Part shown: piece after piece, positions 38,126-49,600 of the stretch
Position numbering within the stretch: the first letter of the stretch is position 1
Layout: each line of letters begins with the position of its first letter
Notes under the pieces: model-generated
The model's input: the letters and a program-made list of their open reading frames with translations, nothing else
Databases searched by the model: none
Told to the model about the DNA's origin: nothing
Made by a program: the position numbers and the translations under genes
Assembly: GCA_037576215.1 (NCBI GenBank)
Contig: JBANDB010000015.1
Coordinates: 186,001-250,000, forward strand
Length of the DNA stretch: 64,000 bases
Source of the DNA: Armillaria gallica
Taxonomy: Eukaryota; Basidiomycota; Agaricomycetes; Agaricales; Physalacriaceae
Direction of reading: 5' to 3'

Positions 38126-38780
38126 TAGGGTCCAAAGCAAGTATCAAACAATGAGCATTGAGCAACAAATGAACAACAAACATCAAATGAAAAATTAGCA
38201 TGTAGGATCAGGGACCAGGAGACCATTCAAGGACAGGTAACACATATATATGTACTGACTATGCCATAATTTGCTTATTATGAGGCTTTGGAAAGCCTCC
38301 CCTCAGCAAGTAGAAATGGCAAGGAGATCATTCATGTAAGAATACATGTTATGCTCAGCCTTTCTCTGTCCATGTAGAGCAACAAGCTGAGGTGACAAGT
38401 ACAAAATATGAAGTATACATACTACTTTAAAGTCTGAGGATGCAAGGGAACATAAGTATTATTAAGTAATGACTAAAACATGGAAATGAACTAATAGTCA
38501 TAATGTCTAAGAACAGGATTGTTGCAATGACAAGCAAGAAGATGGGATGACAGCATGTGAGGTGCTCCAGAGGCTTTGACTTCAGTAATTCAGCTATGAC
38601 ATGCTTACCCAGTTACCATGTCATAAATGGCCATTGCCATACCACAGTGCAGGCCAGGTGAGTTTTAATTTTTCAGCCTCTACCAAGCCTCTACTCTCCT
38701 CACAGCACATCATTGGTGTGACTGGCTCCTAACTGAGCTTCAACTGAAACTGCTTATTCATGCTATAGTAACAAAGTGAG

Positions 38781-39347
38781 TAGGGATCCGCACCATATCC
38801 ATATATGGATATGACCATCAAATATATGGGTTGACCTATACTGTCACTGTATGGGCTGAAACTATCAATGGTATGGGTCATGACTGTTCCTGTCAACTGT
38901 ATTTCTGGCAATGCTGAGTGACTCCAAGATTTTTTGGACCAAATTTGTTTTAGATACACAAATAAGATTACTGTTCAATTTTGACTGTAGTTTCATGGGG
39001 TGTTACATGTTATGCTTTATGAGTAAATTACCATACATAGAGTCTCTGGCACCAGCTGGCCACTGAAAGTTCCTAAATTGGGCCAATACTACCTCTCAGA
39101 AAGGCCTGTTACATGTTATAAATTACTAGGAACTTCACTTCACATGGTCCTATTACATGTTATGTGAATTAACAGGCAAAATTGAACAGTAGTATCTGTC
39201 AGATCACAGTAAATTATAGACAAAATTACCTATATTGAGTGAATCTATACAGGACCTGTATTTTTTCTGGATCCCAAAATTGCATATAGTACAGTTATGG
39301 TATCTGTATGAACCATCCCATAATTCCATAAATATGGGTGATTCCTA
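38781..39347. mobile_element. Candidate non-autonomous hAT element, 567 bp
   Basis: Begins TAGGGATCCGCACC and ends GGGTGATTCCTA, imperfect inverted ends of hAT style. The 8-bp flanks AAAGTGAG (38773-38780) and AAAGCAAG (39348-39355) differ exactly as the two possible decay products of AAAGCGAG at its CpG. A caveat is that the right flank is part of a 28-bp near-repeat also present at 38134-38161, so another history (local duplication) is possible. Internal ATATCCATATATGGATAT is palindromic. No coding frame. Confidence 0.5.
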
Positions 39348-40144
39348 AAAGCAAGTATCAAGCAATGAGCAATGAATGTCAATAGATGTAAGTCTTATAG
39401 AAATTATCAGAGTTCAAATGATAACCATGGCAGCCCACCATGTCAGATATGAGTCAGGGACATAAGAACCAGAATACATAGCTCTCCCTCTCTCCTGCCA
39501 GTAGTGACAGTTATTAACAATGATCACCCAAATCATGGAAGTCCCTACTACTTATCCATTACATGGCTTACAGAAGTAACAGAACAAAGCTTTATGACAC
39601 TCATAAAACCCATTTTGCTTTGTTACAGTGGCTCCAAACAAATAACAGAGATTCAACAACATATCATAGTAATAAGCCAGGTTTTGGGTGGGCCCCAACA
39701 AGCTGAAGTCCCATGTCGCAGTCAGGTTGCCGGGACCTCAGGTACAAGGGTCTGGAAATCGTGATGAAGACATGGGGCATAGGCTTGTATTAATGAATGT
39801 GAGAGATACCAGACATGTAATATGTACTCACCATAAATGCAAAAGGTTGTTTGTAGACCAGATGGGGGCACTGCTTGCAATGGTGTAGAGGGCCATTCAG
39901 GTGCTGGCAGGGTTGCTGGTGGAAGTGCTGAATGAGGCTCTGGATGCAATGAAGTATTGGAATGAGAATGAGAACTAGAAGAGATGGGTGACTGCATGTC
40001 AGCTACACTTAACGAGGGTACCAGCTCAACATGAGGCTCTTTACACGAGCTTCTAGTACTGTGGCACATAGGCTGAGAAGGAGGCCTAGTGTTGGTACTT
40101 TGTACACTCCACTTTCTGCTAGTAGCCATTGGGTGGTTAAGGAA

Positions 40145-40740
40145 TTAAGATGCTATGATTTCTGTAATCGTATACAGCCTTATATATGTAAAATAAACAC
40201 ATGTATAATTGACTATAAGCAAAACAAAAGCCACCAAGAGCCCATAATACTGCATAATTTGAGTGGTTGTCAACTTGAAGATTCTGCAAACCCGAGAGAA
40301 AAAGAAAGGACTCCAAGTCAAAGGAACCAAGTGTACTGCAACAGGCATTGAGTATGACATGGGAATGCTAAGGGGAAGATTCCTGGACTGATGAAAGATC
40401 TCGGCCAGAACCTCGCTTGCCATACGACTGTATACTGAACGAGTTCCTAGATCCTGATTCATATTTTGGAATGATGATATATTCATCTGAAATAGTACAC
40501 ATTTGCTGATAACAGACACCACCCCAGGTTCCTCAGAGGTAAGATACTCAACTGTGATTTCCATAGTTGACCACAGTGACTATGATGACATGGAAGCACT
40601 CCTCCGAGCACTGCTGACTTGTCAAAGGACACACATCCCATTGGAAAAATCGAAAGAATGCATGGGGTATTTGCGATCCTTGAGATAGTGGCAGAATATC
40701 TCATATAAAGGTTCTAGTGGAATGACAGAAGAAGGGTTAT
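40145..40740 (-). pseudogene. F-box-like protein fragments
   Basis: Two stretches on the minus strand resemble agaricomycete F-box domains. The first (about 40715-40555) reads PLEPLYEIFCHYLK, then VSSARRSASMSS, a stop, and SLWSTMEITVE, matching the F-box pattern of a helix followed by a VCxxWRxxxxSxPxLWS segment. The second (about 40440-40290) has SEVLAEIFHQS and SRVCRIF. At least two stops interrupt the first. F-box proteins normally link substrates to SCF ubiquitin ligases; this one cannot be made whole. It lies just upstream of the hAT gene start. Assignment is by motif resemblance only. Confidence 0.35.
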
Positions 40741-43700
40741 AATATGTATCTATCCATTCTTTGGGTACATATGTTGTAAAAAGACAGATAAGACAAGATT
40801 ACTTTTGATTCTGAAATGTGGAGTAGCCCAAAATATAATGAGGTGATTGTCACAGATGGTGGAGGTTCCAAGGAGGTTCAATTCTAACATTAGTCGGAGG
40901 CACGGTCCAAAAATCAATGTAATCCAAGGTAAGTTACCCACTCCAGCAAATTCAGGAACTGATCCTACTCTTCCATTTACCACCACCATCGAATTTTGCA
41001 GCTCTGCTCCTTTCAGACAAGTCTTGTCTCTCGTTAAATGGTACTAGTTTATATGATATCTTGGAGCCCAGATAATCAAGAAGATATTGTGCATTGTCCC
41101 AATCAAGTCTGCCTACAATACTGATATCTTTATTGCAATCAGGGTGTGTTCAGCACATCAAATAGAATGCACATATGGACTGGGCTGGGACATGGGATGC
41201 TGTTAAATGGCTGTTGTATGTTGAATATTTCAATACTGAAGCATTGTTGATATAGTGTCTTCACCATTGTAGATGGATATGATGTGCTGCTCAATTTTTT
41301 CAAGCAGACCTCATGCCACAATTGCAATACTGCCATGTCACAAGAGATTAACTATGCAAAAGTCTCTTTTTCAAGATAGGGCATGGGTGTAAATATCCAT
41401 ATCCATCTTATCAAACAGCGGTATGCCAGTCAACATTTGACCTACCTTGACAGGCCTAATGACACACATACACTCAGGTTTAAGCTGCTTTACCCAGCAT
41501 TTCAATGGAGTCACTGCATCGTAGGGTGTACATGGCTAAGAGTGACAATAAACAAAGCAAACTCTTTCACTTGCAGATGCGCCTTGGCTCTTTTTTTTTT
41601 TTTTGAATTTCATGCAAACACATATTCTCAGCTTTAGACCGAGTTATACTCATTAAATCATTGTCATCAAAGAGCTTGACTCTGGCCTGCCACTTCCCTC
41701 TTTGCTCATGGTCTATGCCGAGTGTTTTTTACCTCCTGATATTTTGTGAATCTTTTTGCCTCTGAAGTGACTGGACTCACATATTCAGATCCAGTTAATA
41801 TATATACATAGGGTGGATACAACCAAGCAGCCACACCAATACAACAACTTGGAGTAGACATGATTTAGTACTCACATTCTTCACTAGTCTGAATGTGTAA
41901 CATTATTGATTGTAGTCCTTTGTAAGATCTTGGCTTACTTTTCCTCAGTCGATTTTGACCACAGCAGTGAAAGGAAGAATAGAACCGAGATCACTCTTAT
42001 TCTCATCTCCCCAGGGATTGATCAATTCATTGGGCATTTATTTGGGTCATCTAAAATAGTCATGTGACATTGTGGTATCAGACTGGGAATTGGGGTCCAT
42101 CCAATCCTAATATCTCCAGCAATGACAAGTGATGGCAGTTTCCTACATGCTCAAATAGTACAACCATCTATCCCAAAGAAGATCAGAAAATGTTGTGAAC
42201 AAGGTTTCTGATGAGAAAAAGGTGTACCTTTGAATCAAGCGCCCATCATTGCATCATGGTCAGAAGGTTTTCTGTCATGAGTACAGGTACCTCGTCCATT
42301 GCTCCACCAGGCCTTGCATAAAGAGTGTAAGCTGGAGTCTACATAAAGAAAGAAAGGTCAGAACAGGAGACAAGGTAGGAGGGCATTGCCGAAGACATGC
42401 CTACCACCATGAGTGTTCCACTGTTCTTGGCAGGCGATTCATTTCTTATACTGTAGTGCTAGCATAGGATGGTCAATTTCCCTTGTTGGTTATATCATAT
42501 GGTATTGTACAGCCTTCAATTTGCAGGACTAGTAGTGAAGTCCCTTTCCATGTGACTTTCCCTCACACAGCAAGATATGATCAGCATGTAAATGATTTAA
42601 AAAGAATGATGATAGAGGATAGCCTACCTAGGGTCAGTGATTTTGTATATGCACAGCTTCATAAGTTGTTACTGGATGTGGGCAGCCACAGTCTTGGAGG
42701 GATTTTGAATTTACTGATCAAGGTTGTTTAGACATTGACTGGATGCAGGATATGAGACAAACAGGGTATATTATAGGTGTAGAGCAGGGTGATGGTTGAT
42801 GAACATTCAATGTTGGTTTTCCATCCAATACACTGGTTGTTTCCACCCGAATTTGGAAGAAAAAAGAAAGAGAAAAGAAAAATCTGGAAAGCTCTCCCCC
42901 CTTCATCATTATGCTAAAGCTATTACTATTTTGTAGATGTAACTGTTCCATGTTATTTTTCTATGCTGCATGCACCTGACATTGTATTAATTTCTCATGA
43001 TCTCAAGGGCTCGAAACAAGTGTCAAATATGTAAGTTATATCAAAATGCTGAAATACAGCACCAGTAAAAGTCATGTTCTGATGTATACATATGATGTAA
43101 GTAGCTTGTGTGCTCAAAAAGAGTATCAAGAAATGCAAGAAAGGAAAACAAAAAAAGAGAGAAAGGTAGGTGCAAAATATTCATTGTACACAGTCGAAAA
43201 CAGGTCAAAAATTGTGAATCCTGCAATATATATGTATGATGTATTAGAGAATAGTTGTAGGAGCAAATGAGCTGTGAGGAATCAGCGCAAAGACAAAAAT
43301 GAAGGGGATGGCAGGTAAGTGGCAGGTAAGTCCACTGACAAAGCATGGATAGATAACATTGTTTCATTCATAACTCGAGAGATTCATATTTTTCATATTT
43401 TTGGTGAGCTCAGTACAGCTCATAGTACTTAAATACAAAGCTTCAAAGAGTATGAGATTTCTGAGATGTGAGGCAAAGCCAAAAGAAAAGAAATAAGCTA
43501 TCAATCCCGAAACAGCAATAGCAGCTAAGTGCACAGCATGGCAGCTAAGTTAGAGTGGGAACCCAGGGTATCAGACAGTAAACCTTCAATGTTCAGCTTT
43601 AAACAGTGAACTGCTTCAGGTCGACTATCCAAAATCCTAGGGTGGAACCCTAACCCAATGGTGCTGCTGTGGCTTTGTATCCAATCATCATCATGACTGA

Positions 43701-46381
43701 GAGCATCAAGGATAGCAGCAACGATGTGCAGACATTGCCGTCCCTGCCACTTGGGTTAAATACAACCTCTCCGAGCTCTCCGAGCTCTCCAATATTTCCA
43801 CCACCGCCTCCATATAGCATTGATGCTGACAAAGTGAGTAATATGAAGGAGAGCTGCCAGTTTTATTCTGGTATACTACCAGTCAGCTTTCACTTGATTG
43901 CGCACTCTCATTGTATGTTTCGTACAGCTAATTCGGAATCCTTGTTAACTTTGCATCCATCTGCCTTGTGAGTAAATATTTGTTGAATCTTGAATAGACA
44001 ATAATTGCTGGGTTAGAACCAATTACTTGCATCTGTCTTTCAAATACATCTCATGATTTCTCCGTGCTTAATTTATATTTGTAGGAGAGTTCTTTAGGGT
44101 GTAGTAATCTTCATAATTCGCATGTTTGCACTCACTCTTCATGTTCAGGGCCGACTCGCAAAGGAGGAAAGGTGCTAGCTCATACGCAATGGTCTTGCAT
44201 AGGATAACATAACTCCGTCAGAACAATGCCTCTGCTTTGGCACTTGGGAGTATTCTGCTCAGTTGATGGATGTACCCAAGGGCAAAGACAGCTTAGGTGG
44301 TGCAAAGAGAAAAGTATTATCATTCACAGCTTCAACGATCTTGAGAAGCCAGTGTATTGTACCATCGACATGGATCATTCAGTGAGTCTGGTCTCATGTT
44401 CAGGATGTCATATTGTCTGATCTTCTTTTTAGGCACCCACAAATTTTCGGATTTTTGGACATTGAACAGTCCATTTCAACGAGCTGAGCTGTAAAACGCT
44501 GTGGGAGAACTTCCAAGATAACATGTTTACAGCTTTCAATTGACTGAACTTCACAGTTTGATAGATTATGCAGGGATGTGTGGCGACTGGTTCAAAGACT
44601 CGTGTGCATTCGTCTATACCTCAAATATCTGAATGGTCTGGTCTGACTTCCTTAGTAGCATATTGAAGCTCATATAGGTAAGCATCAACTGCCATGGGAT
44701 AATTGGCGAGAGATGTGCTCTGCTACCTCCATGGACTATTATGGGCATCGTTTCGATCAGCACAGTAGCTGGGACCACAGGGTATGCTGCATCTGCACTC
44801 TGTGGTCCCTTTATAATTAAGTTGCTGAGGGACCACTCCGAGTCACGAGTCACCTAATGAGATGCATATACTCAGTTTTGGGTTGCTTTACCCTTTCTGC
44901 ACATACACCCCCAAGATATGGCGACTCCATCAGAATATTGTCATACAGATAGACAAACTGTTAAGCAATCAATTAATCACCGGTGATTGTCTTCTGTTTG
45001 CAGGTATGCCTTCATGCTTTCTTTCTTGGATTTTGCACAAACAAGTAATTTCAGCCTTAGGCTAAGTGATATTCTTTAATTTATCATCATTTGATGCTTT
45101 TGTATTTGGCACCCAGACTTTCCCATGCCAATGTGTCTAGGGTCTGTGCACGTCTGGTGTCTGGGGGACTCCACCATGATTGTGGCCCCGACTTGGGCAT
45201 TCCTTTCCTCCCTTTCTTCCTGATGCCATACATTTTAAGGGTTGTATTGCACCTCTTCTCCATGCCTTCCCTTTTTTTTGCATGGGAAAACTATTTGATG
45301 CATGTGATGAGTACGAAGGTGAGAATGGAATGCCTACCTAGCTGTGTTAATTGAGTGTGAGCTTCTTGTTGTGTATCACTCATTATTTATTGATTCAGTT
45401 TTCTCTCAGCTTCCTACTGGTTTTTGGATCACCTGCCCAAGTCAGGATTACTGTTCAATTTGGCTGGTTCTCAGTCCCTCTTAGCATGAGGATTGAAGAC
45501 AGTGCCTAGAACGGCGCTAGTGAGTCTTAATACTGTTCTCAAATCTTCATCCTGAGCTGACTCTCTCATCTTTAGATGCTGTAGGACTTCACCAATGCGG
45601 ATGGCCAGCAGTGAGCACTGCTTTCCTTACGAGCCTTTGAACATCTGTATTTCCCCTCTGCTGCCACTGCACAGACTTTGATGGACATTGAGCATGGTAG
45701 TCTAGGTCCTTGACACATTCATGCAGCTTGTCAGATGATGAGTTCTTCTATCTCCCCACCAGACACTCCAGTCCAGAATAGCGTATCATGAAGGTTCTAT
45801 TCTGCCCAACATTCATTACCTCTTTGTATGCTATCACCATTTTACCGAACAGTGATTTAGCTGACACCCTGTATCAGATACGTCTTGTATTTACAAATGA
45901 AAATGCTATGCTTCCAAGTACTCCATTTACCCTGCAACTGAACACAATACATATTGAGGTGACTCTTTCATGCAATAAAGTCCGAGGTCATACTACCTGC
46001 CATGCCATCAGATAGCAGCTCAGAGAGATGGTTGCTGCCACACCCACGTCATTCAAGGCTGTTTTCTCTTCTCTGTATCGTATTGGTTTTTATGCCACTC
46101 TCACACCTCCTTTTGCTTCATTCCCTCCCTAGTGTATACCTGCTGGTAAGTATAAGAAACGTCAGCACTTTCATTTGTGATGGGTTAACTTAGATGGAAA
46201 GTGATTATACTAGCATCATCCATTGCAGAAGCTGTTGTGTAAGGCATTACGATCTTATAGCAGAAAAACGAGAAGGTACCCTGGGTATTGAAGTAAGTGT
46301 TCAACCTCCAAACTTCCTTGTAGCCATCTGACACTAGAACCAGTGTTGAACATTGCAAATCAACTTGCACCCAGAGGATCA
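40741..46381. other. Long interval without a recognisable gene
   Basis: Frames stay below about 110 codons. A T-run (41589-41604), a short CTCCGAGCTCTCCGAGCTCT repeat (43765-43790) and the doubled word GGCAGGTAAGT (43310-43330) are the only local structures noted. Pieces such as 43669-43971 (plus, 100 codons, Ser/Pro-rich) might be relics, but nothing is recognised. Confidence 0.45.
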
Positions 46382-46409
46382 CAAGCCTATGCCCCATGTC
46401 TTTGTCATG

Positions 46410-46442
46410 ATTGCCGGACCCTCATACCTCAGGTCCTAGCAA
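46410..46442 (-). other. Helitron 3'-terminal hairpin
   Basis: On the plus strand ATTGCCGGACC (46410-46420) pairs with GGTCCTAGCAA (46432-46442) with one bulge: stems of 5 and 4 bp around an 11-nt loop. The 3' end of the 2.21-kb element has a weaker equivalent near 39728-39755. Such hairpins act as terminators of Helitron rolling-circle transfer; 28 nt to the end is longer than the usual 10-12. Confidence 0.6.
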
Positions 46443-46613
46443 CCTGACTATGACACGGGACTTCAGCTTGTTGGGGCCCACCACAAACCCAGCTTATTAC
46501 TTAGGAGTGTCAGTTATTAGTTTAGAAAGAAATATGTATTATGAAGGTAATAGAGCCTCAGGATATACAATATTCAAGGTGTCTGTATACTTTTCTGTAT
46601 CTGGAAAGAGAAC

Positions 46614-49600
46614 TCAAATCCATTGTCCAGAAGTGCAACAGCTAAGTGCTACATAAAGTTGTCCATGTGAAAAAACTGGAGTATGCAAATCCAATCCAAC
46701 ATAGATAACTGACTGGCCTTGAGACTTATTGATTGTCATTGCAAAAGCCAGCCTGACTGGAAATTGGCGATGTGAAAATGCAATAGAGAGCTCAGCTATA
46801 TCAGCATTGATTGTGATACATGGGATGAAGACAGTCTTGCCTGCATTGTTGCCACTAAGAAGACGACATTCCAATACATGAGGACGAAGGTGTGTGAGAA
46901 TCATTCGTGTCCCATTGCATAAGCCATTTGCTGGATCCAGATTGCATAGGAGCATGAGAGGGCATCCAATCTTGAGAGCCAGCTTTGCACGTGGTAAACC
47001 AGAGGTATTGAAATTTTGAAGAAATTCAACTGGATAGAGAGTAGCAGCATCATCCAATTCATCCTCTATCATCTTGTCAGTACTCCAATATACTGTCTCC
47101 TGTCCTGGGAACATCTCCAGAACCTGCTGATTGACTTTATCAACATCATCATTGTGTCCAGAGAGAATTGTTCCTTCCAAAAAGAAGCAATCTTGAAAAT
47201 TGCCAGCTGTGATATTTGGATAAATGTATTTGATGAGCCCAGAAAGTGAAGAGTCTGCAAGGTGCATGGAAGCAGGAAGAGAGATGGTTCTATCTTCAGT
47301 GAGTCCTTCGCCTGCACCAACTGTAAGCAGCCAATGTGCAAACTCTACATTTTCAGGAGTCTGATCCAGGCGCATGTTTTTCTTTAAATGGATGATTTCA
47401 ATGTGAGGCCATAAAGGTGAATGGTGAAATGAAGCTGCAACAATCTGCTCCCATGATCCTTGCAAAACAACTGGCAATGTCTGATGAAAGTCTCCTAAAA
47501 TAAACAGTCAGAAATGATGATCTATAGTGGCTCAAAGTAAATACACATACCACTAAAAAGAACTGTTTTTCCACCAAAAGGAGCATCCTTATTGCAGATA
47601 TCACAAAGAGTATGATCAACAGTCTCAATATCGTGCCAGTTCTGCATAGGAACCTCATCCCAAATGATGAGAGAAGTTTGAGAAAGAAGTTCAGCCAGAT
47701 GAGTCCCTCTGCGAATGTTGCATGCTGTATCATCACATGAGGGAATTGGAATTTTGAAGGTGCTATGGCTTGTATGCCCTCCAACTAAGAGAACTGCTGA
47801 TATACCAGAGGAGGCACAGGTCAATACAATCTGTCCTTGGGCACAAACAGCAGCTGCAATAGTATTGCATACAAAAGTCTTTCCACCACCTCCAGCACTA
47901 TGCAGAAATACCAATTTCCCTCATTCATTCATAGCAGAGTCAACCACAATATTGTAAGCAGTCATTTGCTCTTCATTGAATGTTTGAAGGTTGTTAGCAA
48001 CTGATTGCTGCAGAGATGGGATATCATAGGCCAGCTGTGCAGCCAGAAGAGGATTATCCTCATAAGCAGCCCAGTCCATGGTAGAGGCTGGCATTTGGGT
48101 CCACTCAGAGAGATGACAACCATGAGATTGAAGGAGTTTATCAATAAGATGAAGACCAAAATCATAGAGCTGAGCATCTGTTGGATTTGGAACATCATGT
48201 TGGCAGAGCTTGTGTGCCAGATCATCACAAATGTTCTCCTTGAACTCCTCCCACAGCTCATCTGGCTTTGCTGGCTGGCAGAAGAGAAGGAGGGTCACAA
48301 ATAATGATCGCAACTGTGCTCCTGACTGCATAATTGCAGCCTCCTCTAAGCATTGCCTCCATTCATTATCATTTTCCAGCAAACCCATGGCTATGCATGC
48401 CTCCTTGAAGGTAGCACACTCCACATTATTGACAGTGTGTAGATGTTGGAAAGATTGAGCGCCAGCAACAGCTGTCAAAAGAAGCCACAGATAGAACCAC
48501 TCCCCAGATGAGGGGGCAGCCTGATACATTTGGCCAATAGTACCACCAATAGTTGTGTGTCTTTGGCATATCTTCCAGCATTTCTTGTTCTTGTTCCAGG
48601 TATAGTGGGCAGGAATATCTTGATACAGATACCAATGTGCACTGGGATCTTTTTTGTTGAGATTGAACCATTGTAACAGAGTTGTTGTCTTTGCCTCAGC
48701 TGCTGCTAAGATCTCTTCTGGACTGTTGGTCTCATCATATGTGATGAGATGTTCATCAGGAAGATGAACCTGCAGATGCACAACATTTGGCTCCTCCTGA
48801 TGTAGCTGGAAAGAAAAGATTCTCCAGCATGACTCAATAGCAGAGATGTAACATGCATCTAGAAACTCCTTGATCTCATGATGATCCCGAACCTCCAATG
48901 TAGTCCTATCGTGGCCCTTGTAGATGTATTTGTGGATATATTTTATGGCCTAAACAGACACACAGACCTCCACATTGATGTGACAATTGTATCATGCACT
49001 GAGATAGGGATTATATGGGACAATATCACAGTTGGTATAGACAGTTTGGGTTTCACCATGAATCTTGACATACTTGTGAACCTTGTTGGGGTGTGCCAGA
49101 TTAGGATATCCATCAGTGGTGAATTCTGTCTGCTCATTGAACTCCTTTAGAAAATTCTTTGTACAGTGACCATCAGGCCCCTTGCAGCGATGATCACAGG
49201 GACCACGAACCATGCATTTTGTAACCACCTCATGAAGAATTGGATGTGTTTCAGGATCAGGTATCTGAGCACATGAGACTGAATCATCATCAGCAGGTGA
49301 GTGAATCTTGTCTTCTGGATCCAGAAAAATCAGAAGATGCATATGAGGGAGTCCATGCTTCTGAAATTTGATAGTATACACAATAGCCCTGACTTTGCCA
49401 AATATTCCACCCTTTTGATTTCCTGCAGTAAGGCCTCCTTCTTCAATTGAAAGACCCTGGCTACAATATCTGGTCGATCCTCCACTTTCTGATCAGGTCC
49501 ATCTGTGCACTTCAGAGCCTCAATGATTTCTGGCCACTTTGGGTTTGCCGTCATCATAAGAAAGATATCTGGCTTCTGCAAAGCTCTACAAATTGCCATA

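Larger units (their letters stand above)
37578..39787 (+). mobile_element. Non-autonomous Helitron, 2.21 kb
   Basis: Plus-strand element with the 5' end TCTATATATTAATACAG preceded by A (37577), and a 3' end AGGCTTG followed by T (39788). The first about 110 bp resemble the 5' ends at 1201 and 52301 (CATAATAAGGCGGACTTT, TTTCCGGCCATTGCCA). The last about 120 bp resemble the 3' end of the 5.9-kb Helitron (GTGGGCCCCAACAAGCTGAA, GACATGGGGCATAGGCTTG). It has no Rep/helicase coding, so it would have moved in trans. The terminus is CTTG, not the usual CTRR. Removing it leaves an 84-bp intron in the hAT pseudogene. It contains a foldback (37860-38125) and a hAT-type element (38781-39347). Confidence 0.82.
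34327..40129 (-). pseudogene. hAT-family transposase, interrupted and decayed
   Basis: Minus-strand order: ATG at 40129 with a Ser/Pro-rich N-terminus (MATSRKWSVQSTNTRPPSQ); an intron (about 39831-37538) whose phase-1 ends (GTGAGT, CCAG) join the Pro-rich parts; a BED-like piece (RNKSHRAACDIWTF, near 37150); FLKESFMDALISWIV (36.8 kb); SFTTDLWTDINMQLFMAI (36.45 kb), the start of the hAT catalytic core; GFHHVPGTHTGKH and LGWITCDN (36.3-36.2 kb); RCFPHIMNLACHDV (36.05 kb); LNPKMKLHWYEQHDP (35.25 kb); and a C-terminal dimerisation-region-like part ending at 34327. Stops and frame shifts occur between blocks, for example two stops near 37200, and a foldback element sits at 34947-35153. It would cut and paste DNA with 8-bp duplications, but is dead. 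The first intron carries a non-autonomous Helitron. Terminal inverted repeats were not located. Confidence 0.8.

Noticed and set aside
41589..41604. T-run as the poly(A) end of a retroposon
   Set aside because: No target duplication or LINE/SINE-like sequence next to it; probably a simple run.
46382..46660. Helitron protein continuing to the 3' end
   Set aside because: The frame stops at 46614; the last about 230 bp are the conserved non-coding 3' terminus shared with the 2.21-kb element.
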